NCBI GenBank assembly: GCA_003650585.1
Contig: QMQS01000025.1
Location: forward strand, 1 to 11,106
Direction: 5' to 3'
Source: Candidatus Woesearchaeota archaeon
Lineage (GTDB): Archaea > Nanobdellota > Nanobdellia > Woesearchaeales > B29-G15
Length of the DNA stretch: 11,106 nt
Below are positions 1 to 6,665 of the stretch, piece after piece; position 1 is the first letter of the stretch; each line of letters starts with the position of its first letter. The position numbers and the translations under genes are program-made. The notes below the pieces were generated by a model. It did no database searches. It was not told the origin of the DNA and saw only the letters and a list, made by a program, of their open reading frames with translations.

Positions 1-2999
1 TCAAAAAGAGCTTCTATTTTCTTGATGGACCACCTTACACTTCAGGGCATGTCCATTTGGGTACTGCTTGGAACAAATCGCTAAAGGATTGTGTGCTACG
101 CTATCTGAGGATGCGGGGCTATGATGTATGGGACAGGGCAGGGTATGACATGCATGGTCTGCCCACAGCTAGAAAGGTGCAACAAAAACTAAAGTTGGAA
201 ACAAAGCAAGCTATAGAAAGGTTTGGTGTTGCACGCTTTGTAGAGGAATGCCAAAGGTTTGCAATAGAGAACATGAAGGTAATGAATCAGGAGTTCAAGA
301 GGCTGGGGGTGTGGATGGATTTTGAGAATGCATACATGCCGATAACAAAAGAGTACATTGAGGGTGAATGGTGGCTGATTAAGCAAGCAAATAAGCGTAA
401 GCGTCTCTATCAAGCTGAGAAGACAATGCACTGGTGTAGGTATTGCTCCACTGCTCTCGCCAAGCACGAACTTGAATACAAGAAGGTAACAGAGAACTCA
501 ATATTTGTAAAATTCAGGATAAAGCATAAGCAGAATGAGTACCTTGTAATCTGGACAACTACACCCTGGACTATCCCATTCAACCTGGGGGTGATGGTGC
601 ATCCAGAGCTAGATTATGTTAGGGTTGAGGTGGAGGGTGAGGTTTGGGTTGTGGCCAAGGGTTTAGTGGGGGCCTTTATGAATGGTGTGGTAGGCAAACC
701 CTACAAGGTATTGGAGGAATTCAAGGGAGCAGAGCTGGTTGGGTTAAAGTATGAGCACCCACAAGCTGAGGAGATAGAGTACTTTAGGGAGTGCAAGAAC
801 AAGAAGATACATAGCGTGGTGCTCAGTAGCGAGTATGTGGATTTGTCAGCAGGTACTGGTTTGGTGCACATGGCTCCTGGTTGCGGTCCAGAGGACTATG
901 AGGTGGGGCACAGAGAGGGCATACCCCCCTTCAACAACCTGTCAGAAGAGGGTGTGTTTCCAAAAACAATGGGTAGGTTTGCAGGATGGGTGGCAAAGCA
1001 AGATGATGAGAAGTTCATTAAGGACCTCAAAGAGCGAGGTGCTTTGATTGCTATAACCCCAGTGGAGCACGATTATGCCCATTGCTGGAGGTGTAAACAA
1101 CCAGTTATCTTTCGCACAACAAAGCAGTGGTTCTTTAAGGTTGAGGACCTCATCCCTGAGATGAGAAAACTCAACAAGAGCACCTACTGGGTGCCTGACT
1201 GGGCAGGCAAGAACTGGTTTGATTCGTGGCTCGAGAAGCTCCGTGATAACTCAATTACAAGGCAGAGATACTGGGGCACACCACTGCCTGTATGGCAATG
1301 CGAGAAGTGCAACAGCTATGAGGTTATTGGAAGCTTAAAGGAGCTTGAGGAAAAGGCAGGCAAGTTGCCAGAGAACCTTCACAAACCATGGATTGATGAG
1401 CTTGTTTGGAAATGCAAATGCGGTGGCATTATGAAGCGCTGCCCAGACATACTCGATGTGTGGATAGATGCAGGTACATCATCCTGGAACTGCTTGGACT
1501 TTCCCCAGAAAAAAGCCCTGTTCAAAAAGCTCTATCCACCAGATTTCATACTTGAGGGAAAGGACCAGATTAGAGGCTGGTTCAATCTGCTTTTGGTAAC
1601 CTCTATGGTAGCCCTAGGAAAGCCAGCATTCAAGCGCTGCTATATGCATGGGTTTGTTCAGGATGCTGCCGGTAGAAAGATGTCCAAAAGCTTGGGCAAT
1701 GTTATATCCCCACAAGAGGTTGTCAACAAGTACGGGGCTGACACATTCCGGCTTTATTCCATAGGTGGGGCAAATGCTGGCTTGGATTTAAACTACAACA
1801 TGGACGATGTCAAGACCAAATACAGGAGCTTGGTGGTGCTGTGGAACATACACAACTACCTATTGGAGTACTCAGATGGGCTTGAGTTAAAAACAATAAA
1901 GAATGCAGAGGGGCTAGAGCTTGAGGAGAGGTACATCTTATCACGCTTGAATTCAACCATTGTTGAGGTAACCAAGCTGCTTGATGGGTTTAATATTGAC
2001 AAGGTGCCAACAAAATTGGAGGAGCTCTTCCTTGAGCTCTCTCGAAGCTATATACAGTTCACACGAGATAAGATAAATGAGCCAGCCACAAAGCAACTCG
2101 TTGTTAATACTATTGCCACTGTGTTGCTCAATTGCATTAAACTTTTGGCTCCGGTTACACCATTCATAGCTGAGCAGATATTCCAAAACCTCAAGCCAAA
2201 GTTGGGGCTAAAGGAAGATTCTGTGCATCTGTGCAGTTGGCCCAAGCCCAACAAAGCCCTAATTGACAAGAAATTAGAGGAGAGCATGGGTTTGGCTTAT
2301 GGGTTTATCCAGGCATTGCTCTCAGCAAGAGAGAAGGCAGGGCGAGGTGTGAGGTGGCCCATGTTAGAGGCAGTCATAGTGCCCTCTGACAAGAGCTTTA
2401 GCAGTAAATTAAAGCCATTGCTGGGGCTGATAAAGGAGCACACCAATATAAAGAGGATAGCTGTCAAGCAGAAGTTTGAAGTGGAGTATAGAGTTAAGCC
2501 AAATTACAGCACACTTGGTAAGAGGTTCGGTGCAGATACCAAGCTGATAGTAAAGCAACTCCAGAAATTACCACCAGAGAAGGTTGTCAAGCAACTCAGC
2601 ACTAAGGGCTTACGCATAGGTAGGCATTTGTTGAGCAAAGAGGACTTAATAGTGGAAGAGGTACTGCCAACTGGATGGGTTTCTGGTGAGTGTCATTATG
2701 GCAAGGCATATCTGAGCACTGTGATAACCCCAGAGCTAGAGGCAGAGGGGTTTGCTAGAGAAATTGTGCGGCGTGTGCAAGCCCTCAGAAAGAAGGCAGG
2801 GCTCAAGAGGCAGCACAAGATAAAACTCAACCTGGCATGCAGCAGTGAGCTTGTGGCAATGCTGAGTAAGTGGAAGCAGATGATAACCAAAAAATGTGGT
2901 GTTGTAGAGCTTGGGTTTAACTCTAAAGAGAGGCTTGAGCATAGTGAGGAGCATAGCATAAACAAACACAAGATAGTTATTTCTCTGAGCAAGGTTTAA
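1..2999 (+). CDS. ileS: Isoleucyl-tRNA synthetase, archaeal type (5'-truncated by window edge)
   Basis: This enzyme attaches isoleucine to tRNA-Ile in the cytoplasm and edits mischarged valine. The frame is open from position 3 and already codes for conserved class I sequence (FLDGPPYTSG, then HVHLGTAWNK at 48-77). A TTG start at 57 would cut through the HIGH-equivalent HLGT, so the true start lies upstream of the window, probably by a few dozen codons. Visible parts in order: a WCRYC zinc-type motif near 432-446; the CP1 editing domain with WTTTPWTIP (552-578) and GTGLVHMAPG (from 852), including the editing Asp in GPEDY (894); CWRC near 1083; the ITRQRYWGTPLPVW block, typical of IleRS rather than ValRS; CEKC near 1299 and CKCG near 1410; KMSKS (1677-1691); an anticodon-binding helical domain; and a C-terminal archaeal-type domain with TPELEAEGFAREIVRRVQ. 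The downstream neighbour is convergent, so ileS is not part of the polymerase operon. Confidence 0.97.
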   Translation, partial: KKSFYFLDGPPYTSGHVHLGTAWNKSLKDCVLRYLRMRGYDVWDRAGYDMHGLPTARKVQQKLKLETKQAIERFGVARFVEECQRFAIENMKVMNQEFKRLGVWMDFENAYMPITKEYIEGEWWLIKQANKRKRLYQAEKTMHWCRYCSTALAKHELEYKKVTENSIFVKFRIKHKQNEYLVIWTTTPWTIPFNLGVMVHPELDYVRVEVEGEVWVVAKGLVGAFMNGVVGKPYKVLEEFKGAELVGLKYEHPQAEEIEYFRECKNKKIHSVVLSSEYVDLSAGTGLVHMAPGCGPEDYEVGHREGIPPFNNLSEEGVFPKTMGRFAGWVAKQDDEKFIKDLKERGALIAITPVEHDYAHCWRCKQPVIFRTTKQWFFKVEDLIPEMRKLNKSTYWVPDWAGKNWFDSWLEKLRDNSITRQRYWGTPLPVWQCEKCNSYEVIGSLKELEEKAGKLPENLHKPWIDELVWKCKCGGIMKRCPDILDVWIDAGTSSWNCLDFPQKKALFKKLYPPDFILEGKDQIRGWFNLLLVTSMVALGKPAFKRCYMHGFVQDAAGRKMSKSLGNVISPQEVVNKYGADTFRLYSIGGANAGLDLNYNMDDVKTKYRSLVVLWNIHNYLLEYSDGLELKTIKNAEGLELEERYILSRLNSTIVEVTKLLDGFNIDKVPTKLEELFLELSRSYIQFTRDKINEPATKQLVVNTIATVLLNCIKLLAPVTPFIAEQIFQNLKPKLGLKEDSVHLCSWPKPNKALIDKKLEESMGLAYGFIQALLSAREKAGRGVRWPMLEAVIVPSDKSFSSKLKPLLGLIKEHTNIKRIAVKQKFEVEYRVKPNYSTLGKRFGADTKLIVKQLQKLPPEKVVKQLSTKGLRIGRHLLSKEDLIVEEVLPTGWVSGECHYGKAYLSTVITPELEAEGFAREIVRRVQALRKKAGLKRQHKIKLNLACSSELVAMLSKWKQMITKKCGVVELGFNSKERLEHSEEHSINKHKIVISLSKV

Positions 3000-3015
3000 G
3001 CAATTTTTCTGCTTA
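2997..3015. terminator. Possible bidirectional terminator stem-loop between convergent genes
   Basis: A perfect 6-bp inverted repeat, TAAGCA (2997-3002) and TGCTTA (3010-3015), surrounds a 7-nt loop containing five T's. It starts on the ileS stop codon and ends 2 nt before the stop codon of the convergent DUF3795 gene. Being symmetric, it could act on either strand. The stem is short and AT-rich, and archaeal termination relies mainly on U-tracts, so the functional call is an inference. Confidence 0.3.
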
Positions 3016-3016
3016 T

Positions 3017-3283
3017 CTATTTCTTAGATTTCAACCTATTCTTGAACATTTCTAACCAATCATTCACTAAGGGCCAACCCCTAAATTTTTCACACGGAAA
3101 TCTATCGCAGTCTCTAGAACAAACATCAACCTTATTCTTTACAGCACACTCAAGAACTGGACAATTAGCATTAATACCCCTAAGAAACCGAACATGCTCC
3201 TCTGTCTTTTCACAACCAGGACAAATTTCTTTAGTAAATAAACCACAGGTTTCACAACAAATCCCACATGCCCCAACCCTCAT
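3017..3283 (-). CDS. Small cysteine-rich protein, DUF3795 family
   Basis: An 88-residue protein with 11 cysteines and no membrane segment or signal peptide. It opens with CGICCETCGLF (residues 6-16), followed by CPGC (21-24), CPVLEC (41-46), and CSRDC then FPCEKF (55-67). This spacing, with an N-terminal CGxxC-type cluster followed by a CxGC-like pair and a final CxxxC with FPCE, matches the DUF3795 family as I know it. The family probably binds metal (zinc or an iron-sulfur cluster), but its role is not established. The ATG at 3283 is chosen because a TATA box lies about 26 bases upstream, so the transcript should begin at or near the A of the ATG. The gene is convergent with ileS (17-nt gap) and divergent from the lipid kinase. 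Positions 3061-3240 contain 69 G/C of 180. The opposite-strand reading frame here lacks any family pattern and was discarded. Confidence 0.8.
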   Translation of the reverse strand: MRVGACGICCETCGLFTKEICPGCEKTEEHVRFLRGINANCPVLECAVKNKVDVCSRDCDRFPCEKFRGWPLVNDWLEMFKNRLKSKK

Positions 3284-3305
3284 AGCTTAAATAAGCCTAA
3301 GCAGG

Positions 3306-3319
3306 TATATAAATCTTAC
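3306..3319 (-). promoter_or_regulatory. Archaeal TATA/BRE promoter for the DUF3795 gene (leaderless)
   Basis: On the minus strand GTAAG (3319-3315) is followed by one base and TTTATATA (3313-3306), a good archaeal BRE plus TATA box. The box centre is about 26 bases from the A of the ATG at 3283, so transcription should start at or next to the start codon. No Shine-Dalgarno sequence is needed under this model. Confidence 0.65.
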
Positions 3320-3404
3320 TTCCATGGGCTGATGTTGTATAACACTATTCCACTAGTTTTTATTTGCACACCCCCTCAAATTTGTGTTAAGCATTTAGTT
3401 AGCC

Positions 3405-3420
3405 GTAAGGTATTTATATC
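3405..3420 (+). promoter_or_regulatory. Archaeal TATA/BRE promoter for the lipid kinase gene (leaderless)
   Basis: GTAAG (3405-3409) is followed by three bases and TTTATAT (3413-3419). The box centre lies about 25 bases before the ATG at 3441, which again predicts a leaderless transcript. No Shine-Dalgarno-like sequence is visible just before this ATG (the preceding bases are ATAACATTT). The 157-nt region 3284-3440 otherwise holds no gene that I can recognise. Confidence 0.65.
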
Positions 3421-3440
3421 ATCGCATAGTAATAACATTT

Positions 3441-4397
3441 ATGCAGGCCACTAATTTTATTGTGAACAGAGCAGCTCTAGGTGTACCACAACTAGAGAGT
3501 TTGTTGGAACACCTCGTTGCTCAAGCCAATAAGAGGCAACCCAAAAACAAACAAAGCAAGATTCTTTATACAGAGCTCACACGAGATGGTGAAGTAAAGA
3601 TACCTAGGTTTAAGCCAGATGGTAAAAACATTGGAATTCTGGGTGGTGACGGCACAGTAAACAGTGTAGTGGACACTGTGAAAAGGCAATACGAAGCAGA
3701 AAGCTCTGAGTGCCCACCATTTCTATTCGTGTTGTGCGGCACAGGTAATGGCATAAAAATCCCTCTTGGGCTCCATGCCACACCAGAGGACACCCTTATG
3801 GCTTACTCTAAAGATGAAATGAGACCAAAACCAATAGACCTAGTAGAGCTAATTGAGCCAGATAGACGCTATTTCGTTAATATGTTTGATGCCGGTATAG
3901 TGGCAGATGTACTCAAAACAAGAAACAAGATGCTCAAAGTATCACCTGAACCACTAACAAGGAAAGAGTGGTATAGTAGAGACGTACTATACCCCTTGGC
4001 TGCCTTGGTTGAGATGCTAAAAGATCCACGCTATGCCTTCACGAGAATAGAATTGGACGGAAGAGTGGTGAGCAAAGAGCATGCTAAACTTGTAACACTG
4101 GCAAATGGGCTGTGCTATTCCTCCAGAAACACATGTTACCCAGCCCCACATGCCAAGATCGATGACGGGTTGCTATCAACAGCCATCTACAAGCTGAAAG
4201 GCCGGATGGACATAACCAAAGCAGCAATAATGATTCGTCGTGGAAAGCCCACATCCCTAGCTCACTACGCCCATTGCACTGAAGCACTTATTGAGGGCAA
4301 GCAGCTACCCTGCCAAATAGACGGTGAATATCTGGGTAAACTAGATAGGGTAGCGATGGTAATAAAGAACAAAGGTATTAGCGTTTATGTGCCTTAG
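3441..4397 (+). CDS. Lipid kinase, diacylglycerol kinase catalytic-domain family
   Basis: A 318-residue protein, close to the roughly 300 residues usual for the YegS/DgkB-like lipid kinases that use ATP to phosphorylate a lipid hydroxyl. The nucleotide-binding signature GGDGTVN is at residues 68-74, and CGTGNGIKIPLGL (99-111) takes the place of the family's PxGTxND loop. FVNMFDAGIVADVL in the middle corresponds to the conserved Asn/Gly strand at the start of the second domain. KIDDGLLS (239-246) matches the conserved DGxL motif near the C-terminus, and QIDGEYL corresponds to the family's 'xxDGE' element. There are no obvious transmembrane segments, so a peripheral membrane enzyme is likely. 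In an archaeon the substrate could be an archaeol-type or isoprenoid lipid rather than diacylglycerol; the sequence does not settle this. A leaderless promoter precedes it. Its TAG stop overlaps the stop codon of convergent rps12. Confidence 0.85.
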   Translation: MQATNFIVNRAALGVPQLESLLEHLVAQANKRQPKNKQSKILYTELTRDGEVKIPRFKPDGKNIGILGGDGTVNSVVDTVKRQYEAESSECPPFLFVLCGTGNGIKIPLGLHATPEDTLMAYSKDEMRPKPIDLVELIEPDRRYFVNMFDAGIVADVLKTRNKMLKVSPEPLTRKEWYSRDVLYPLAALVEMLKDPRYAFTRIELDGRVVSKEHAKLVTLANGLCYSSRNTCYPAPHAKIDDGLLSTAIYKLKGRMDITKAAIMIRRGKPTSLAHYAHCTEALIEGKQLPCQIDGEYLGKLDRVAMVIKNKGISVYVP

Positions 4398-4831
4398 CGC
4401 CTTGCCTTCTCTATCTTACCTTTCAGCAGAGCATCCAAACTCTGGTCATTCACCTTTATAACCTGCCATCTCACTCCTGGAATATCGCCCTTGGAACGCC
4501 CCTTGTTGCCACCAATGCATTCTATGATTACCTCGTCGTGTTCATCAATGAACTTAATGGCACCGTCTCCAGGACAGAACGCCGTGACTTGCTTACCGTT
4601 TTTTATCAGCTGAACTCTAACGCACTTTCTCATAGCAGAATTGGGCTGCTTCGCCTCCAGCTGAATCTTTTCAAGCACTATACCCCTGGCTTGAGAGCTA
4701 CCCCTAAGCGGGTCTGATTTTTCTTTTAAGCGGAGTACCTTCCTCTTGTACTTGGCATCAAGCCATCTACTCTTCTTTCTACGCTTCTTTAGTTTCTTGG
4801 CAGCATTTAAGCCAGAGGTTTTTCGTCCCAT
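4394..4831 (-). CDS. rps12: Small-subunit ribosomal protein uS12, archaeal type
   Basis: This is the decoding-centre protein of the 30S subunit. It has a basic N-terminus (KKLKKRRKKSRW), then the near-invariant archaeal/eukaryotic stretch ARGIVLEKIQLEAKQPNSA, where the QPNS loop (Pro63) reaches the decoding site, followed by MRKCVRVQLIKNGKQVTAF, the PGDG turn and GDIPGVRWQVIKV. The start is uncertain. ATG at 4831 gives 145 residues beginning MGRK, like the MGK starts of homologues, and begins 1 nt after the nusA stop. A TTG at 4840 adds three residues (TTG-Ser-Glu), overlaps nusA by 8 nt and has the better-spaced Shine-Dalgarno. I prefer the ATG on homology. It is the last gene of the polymerase operon. 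The usual next genes rps7 and EF-1A are absent, and the convergent lipid kinase overlaps its stop codon. Confidence 0.95.
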   Translation of the reverse strand: MGRKTSGLNAAKKLKKRRKKSRWLDAKYKRKVLRLKEKSDPLRGSSQARGIVLEKIQLEAKQPNSAMRKCVRVQLIKNGKQVTAFCPGDGAIKFIDEHDEVIIECIGGNKGRSKGDIPGVRWQVIKVNDQSLDALLKGKIEKARR

Positions 4832-4832
4832 T

Positions 4833-5252
4833 TCACTCAACCTTAATCTCCTTTATCGGAAAGTATCTTTGGACTATGCTCTCATAGTTGCGGAGGTTTT
4901 TGCCGTTCTTGCCAATGAGCAATCCCTTAACCCTAGTGTCATCGCTCTTTAGTATCACCACATCATCCTCCTGCTCAATGGCATTAACTGTATATGGGAG
5001 AATGAGGTTCTTTATAAATTTAATCAAATCCTGGCTATATTCAACTATCTTTATCTTTCTGTTGAGTTTTTGTGTGATTTTCATTGCCATCTTGCCATGC
5101 TTTCCCAATGCCTTGCCAATATCACCATTCTGTACAACGAAAACCAGCACACCGTTGGAATCCACAAAGCAATCCTTCAGCTTTGCCTTTGTCATTCTCT
5201 CAAAGAGAGACATGTATGCCAATGCCGTAGAGTCAAATTTTAGTTTTGTCAA
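4833..5252 (-). CDS. nusA: NusA-like KH-domain transcription factor, archaeal short form
   Basis: A 139-residue protein made only of the two KH RNA-binding domains, as in archaeal NusA homologues, which lack the bacterial N-terminal polymerase-binding and S1 domains. The first KH has its GxxG loop as GKHG (residues 50-53) in a GKALGKHGKMAMKI context. The second has IGKNGKNLRNYE, with GKNG at 114-117. It probably binds nascent RNA during transcription or rRNA processing; its archaeal role is poorly defined. The start is a TTG at 5252, two bases after the rpl30e stop; no ATG lies upstream in frame, and the next ATG (residue 14) would remove conserved N-terminal sequence. No strong Shine-Dalgarno precedes it, so translation is probably coupled to rpl30e. 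Its place between rpl30e and rps12 is the standard archaeal one. Confidence 0.92.
   Translation of the reverse strand: MTKLKFDSTALAYMSLFERMTKAKLKDCFVDSNGVLVFVVQNGDIGKALGKHGKMAMKITQKLNRKIKIVEYSQDLIKFIKNLILPYTVNAIEQEDDVVILKSDDTRVKGLLIGKNGKNLRNYESIVQRYFPIKEIKVE
4848..4854 (-). promoter_or_regulatory. Shine-Dalgarno candidate bearing on the rps12 start
   Basis: The minus strand reads AAAGGAG here, inside the end of nusA. It is 7 nt from the TTG at 4840 but 16 nt from the ATG at 4831. It therefore favours the TTG start mechanically, while homology favours the ATG. The bases also encode Lys-Glu of NusA, so the match may be incidental. Confidence 0.4.
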
Positions 5253-5254
5253 TT

Positions 5255-5524
5255 TTACTTCGCACTCATCAATCCAAGTATGGATATGCTGTAACTCTTC
5301 TTACACAAGGCACCCAATTCCTTGTTAGTAATCTTGGTCTTTTTGTACTTCACTCCAGAAATCTCGCAAAGATGGGTAACCTCAAGTTCAACTGCCTCGG
5401 GAATATTGCTTGCCATGAAAACCTTGGCAAGTTTGCCTCGCTTGAGTCCCTTTAGCACAGAGTTCTTACCAATAACAAGCAGCCCCTTTTCTATACCCTG
5501 CTTAATCTCTTCAACCACACCCAT
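5255..5524 (-). CDS. rpl30e: Large-subunit ribosomal protein eL30
   Basis: An 89-residue protein of the L7Ae/L30e fold, found in archaeal and eukaryotic ribosomes and absent from bacteria. Recognisable elements are the N-terminal helix followed by GKNSVLKGLKRGKLAKVFMA, the conserved ASNIPE turn (the family's ASNCP), an Ile-rich strand, and NKELGALCKKSYSISIL, equivalent to the family's ELGxxCGKPxxVS. The Gly usual after that Cys is replaced by Lys. The ATG at 5524 follows the rpoA2 stop by one base and has a strong Shine-Dalgarno, AAGGTGA (minus strand, 5537-5531), with a 6-nt spacer. It is the standard gene between rpoA2 and nusA in archaea and is co-transcribed with the polymerase genes. A related L7Ae-family protein is an alternative, but context and length favour eL30. 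Confidence 0.92.
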   Translation of the reverse strand: MGVVEEIKQGIEKGLLVIGKNSVLKGLKRGKLAKVFMASNIPEAVELEVTHLCEISGVKYKKTKITNKELGALCKKSYSISILGLMSAK

Positions 5525-5525
5525 A

Positions 5526-6665
5526 TCACTTCACCTTCGTAACCAATCCTGGCAATCCAGTACCCACAGGCACTGGTTGGTTTATCATAACATTCTCAAC
5601 CACTGAGTTGAGCACATCCTCCTCACCGATTTTTGCCGCGTTGAATATATGCCTCAATGGTGTCTCAAAAGAGGCACGAGCAAGCACACTGGTCTTCTCT
5701 CTTATAATACCGTACCTTGTTATCCCCTTCACAACCCCGTTCACACACATTGTGTCTGCAACCAGCATCAGATGCCTTATATCAACATTCAGACCCTGCT
5801 CTTGGATTACCCCGTATGCCTCCTCAACAATTGCCGCCCGAGCCGCTTCTATACCCAGCACTTCCTCTATCTGGAATATATCATTCGTCCTGGTGCGTTG
5901 GGGGTCAACGTACTCCTTCTTCAGCACTGCCTTGAAATTACTACCAGCAGTCACAATAATGAACTCCTCACCCTTCTTTATGGGCAGAACCTGGGTTATA
6001 CCCTTCACCCCACGCACATAAACGCTCTTTATGCTCTCTTTGAGCCTGTAGAGTGCCTTTAGGTCTTTGGATTTCTCACCTAATGTGATTGTTATTATGT
6101 TGCTCTTCTCATCCAACTCGCACTTGAAATTACCGTGCAAACGCTTCTCGAGCACTGTCTTAACAAACTTGGGCTGGATGCTAAGCTCCTCCAGTGCCTC
6201 TTTATCTAGAGAAACCTCTAATGATGACTCCACAACATTCAGGGAGATCTCAGCAATAAGCTCCTCCATTCTAACCTCTTTTATCTCACTGGCTATTCTC
6301 TTTATGTCTTTCCCCTTGTTGTAGGGTGGTAAAAGATATATCTCCATACTCGGAGTTGAGATATCCTTTCTACCATCAAGTATTTCAATGAGTCGGGGCA
6401 ACCCAACTGTAACATTCATCTCTGCCACACCAGCAAAGTGGAATGTGTTGAGTGTCATCTGTGTGCCTGGCTCTCCAATGGACTCGGCAGACACAATACC
6501 AACACACTCACCAGGATGAATCTGCATCCTTTTGTATTTAGCCAGCACCCTATCCAAAACAAGCTTTTGTTTGGCAGGGGTAAGCTTCTTGAACCTAGGG
6601 TCTGCCTCCAAATCATCTATTATACTCCTTGGAAGCACCTCAAGGTATTGTTTTGGAATCTTCAC
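5526..6665 (-). CDS. rpoA2: DNA-directed RNA polymerase subunit A'' (Rpo1C)
   Basis: The C-terminal part of the largest polymerase subunit (equivalent to the end of bacterial beta' and eukaryotic Rpb1), encoded separately as in nearly all archaea. It has 379 residues. HPGECVGIVSAESIGEPGTQ (residues 50-69) leads into the trigger loop MTLNTFHFAGVAEMNVTVG (70-88), which closes on the incoming NTP, followed by PRLIEILDGRK. The C-terminal part has DIRHLMLVADTMCVNG, the GITRYGI element and RASFETPLRHI, all typical of A''. The start is a GTG at 6665 that overlaps the rpoA1 stop as GTGA, with a good Shine-Dalgarno, GAGGTG (6679-6674), 8 nt upstream. The overlap implies translational coupling, which suits two subunits needed in equal amounts. 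No intein or insertion is visible. Confidence 0.97.
   Translation of the reverse strand: MKIPKQYLEVLPRSIIDDLEADPRFKKLTPAKQKLVLDRVLAKYKRMQIHPGECVGIVSAESIGEPGTQMTLNTFHFAGVAEMNVTVGLPRLIEILDGRKDISTPSMEIYLLPPYNKGKDIKRIASEIKEVRMEELIAEISLNVVESSLEVSLDKEALEELSIQPKFVKTVLEKRLHGNFKCELDEKSNIITITLGEKSKDLKALYRLKESIKSVYVRGVKGITQVLPIKKGEEFIIVTAGSNFKAVLKKEYVDPQRTRTNDIFQIEEVLGIEAARAAIVEEAYGVIQEQGLNVDIRHLMLVADTMCVNGVVKGITRYGIIREKTSVLARASFETPLRHIFNAAKIGEEDVLNSVVENVMINQPVPVGTGLPGLVTKVK

Noticed and set aside
57..59. TTG at 57 as the ileS start
   Set aside because: It falls inside the HIGH-equivalent motif (HLGT), and conserved IleRS sequence is encoded upstream from position 3, so the gene is simply cut by the window edge.
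2931..2958. Short repeated GAGCATAG units near the end of ileS
   Set aside because: Only two copies are present, within coding sequence for a Glu/His/Ser-rich tail. There is no sign of a repeat array.
3042..3290. Plus-strand 82-residue frame opposite the DUF3795 gene
   Set aside because: It has no recognisable family pattern. The minus-strand frame has the ordered cysteine motif and a well-placed promoter.
3303..3315. The TATA-like sequence at 3303-3315 read as a second plus-strand promoter
   Set aside because: On the plus strand no start codon with coding sequence lies at the right distance, whereas on the minus strand it is about 26 bases from the DUF3795 ATG.
4888..5328. Plus-strand 146-residue hydrophobic-looking frame opposite nusA and rpl30e
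   Set aside because: It is antisense to two genes with clear family motifs and standard order. The apparent hydrophobicity comes from the complement of Lys- and Glu-rich codons.
5608..6062. Two overlapping plus-strand frames of 137 residues opposite rpoA2
   Set aside because: They overlap each other in different frames and are antisense to conserved A'' sequence, so they are chance open frames.
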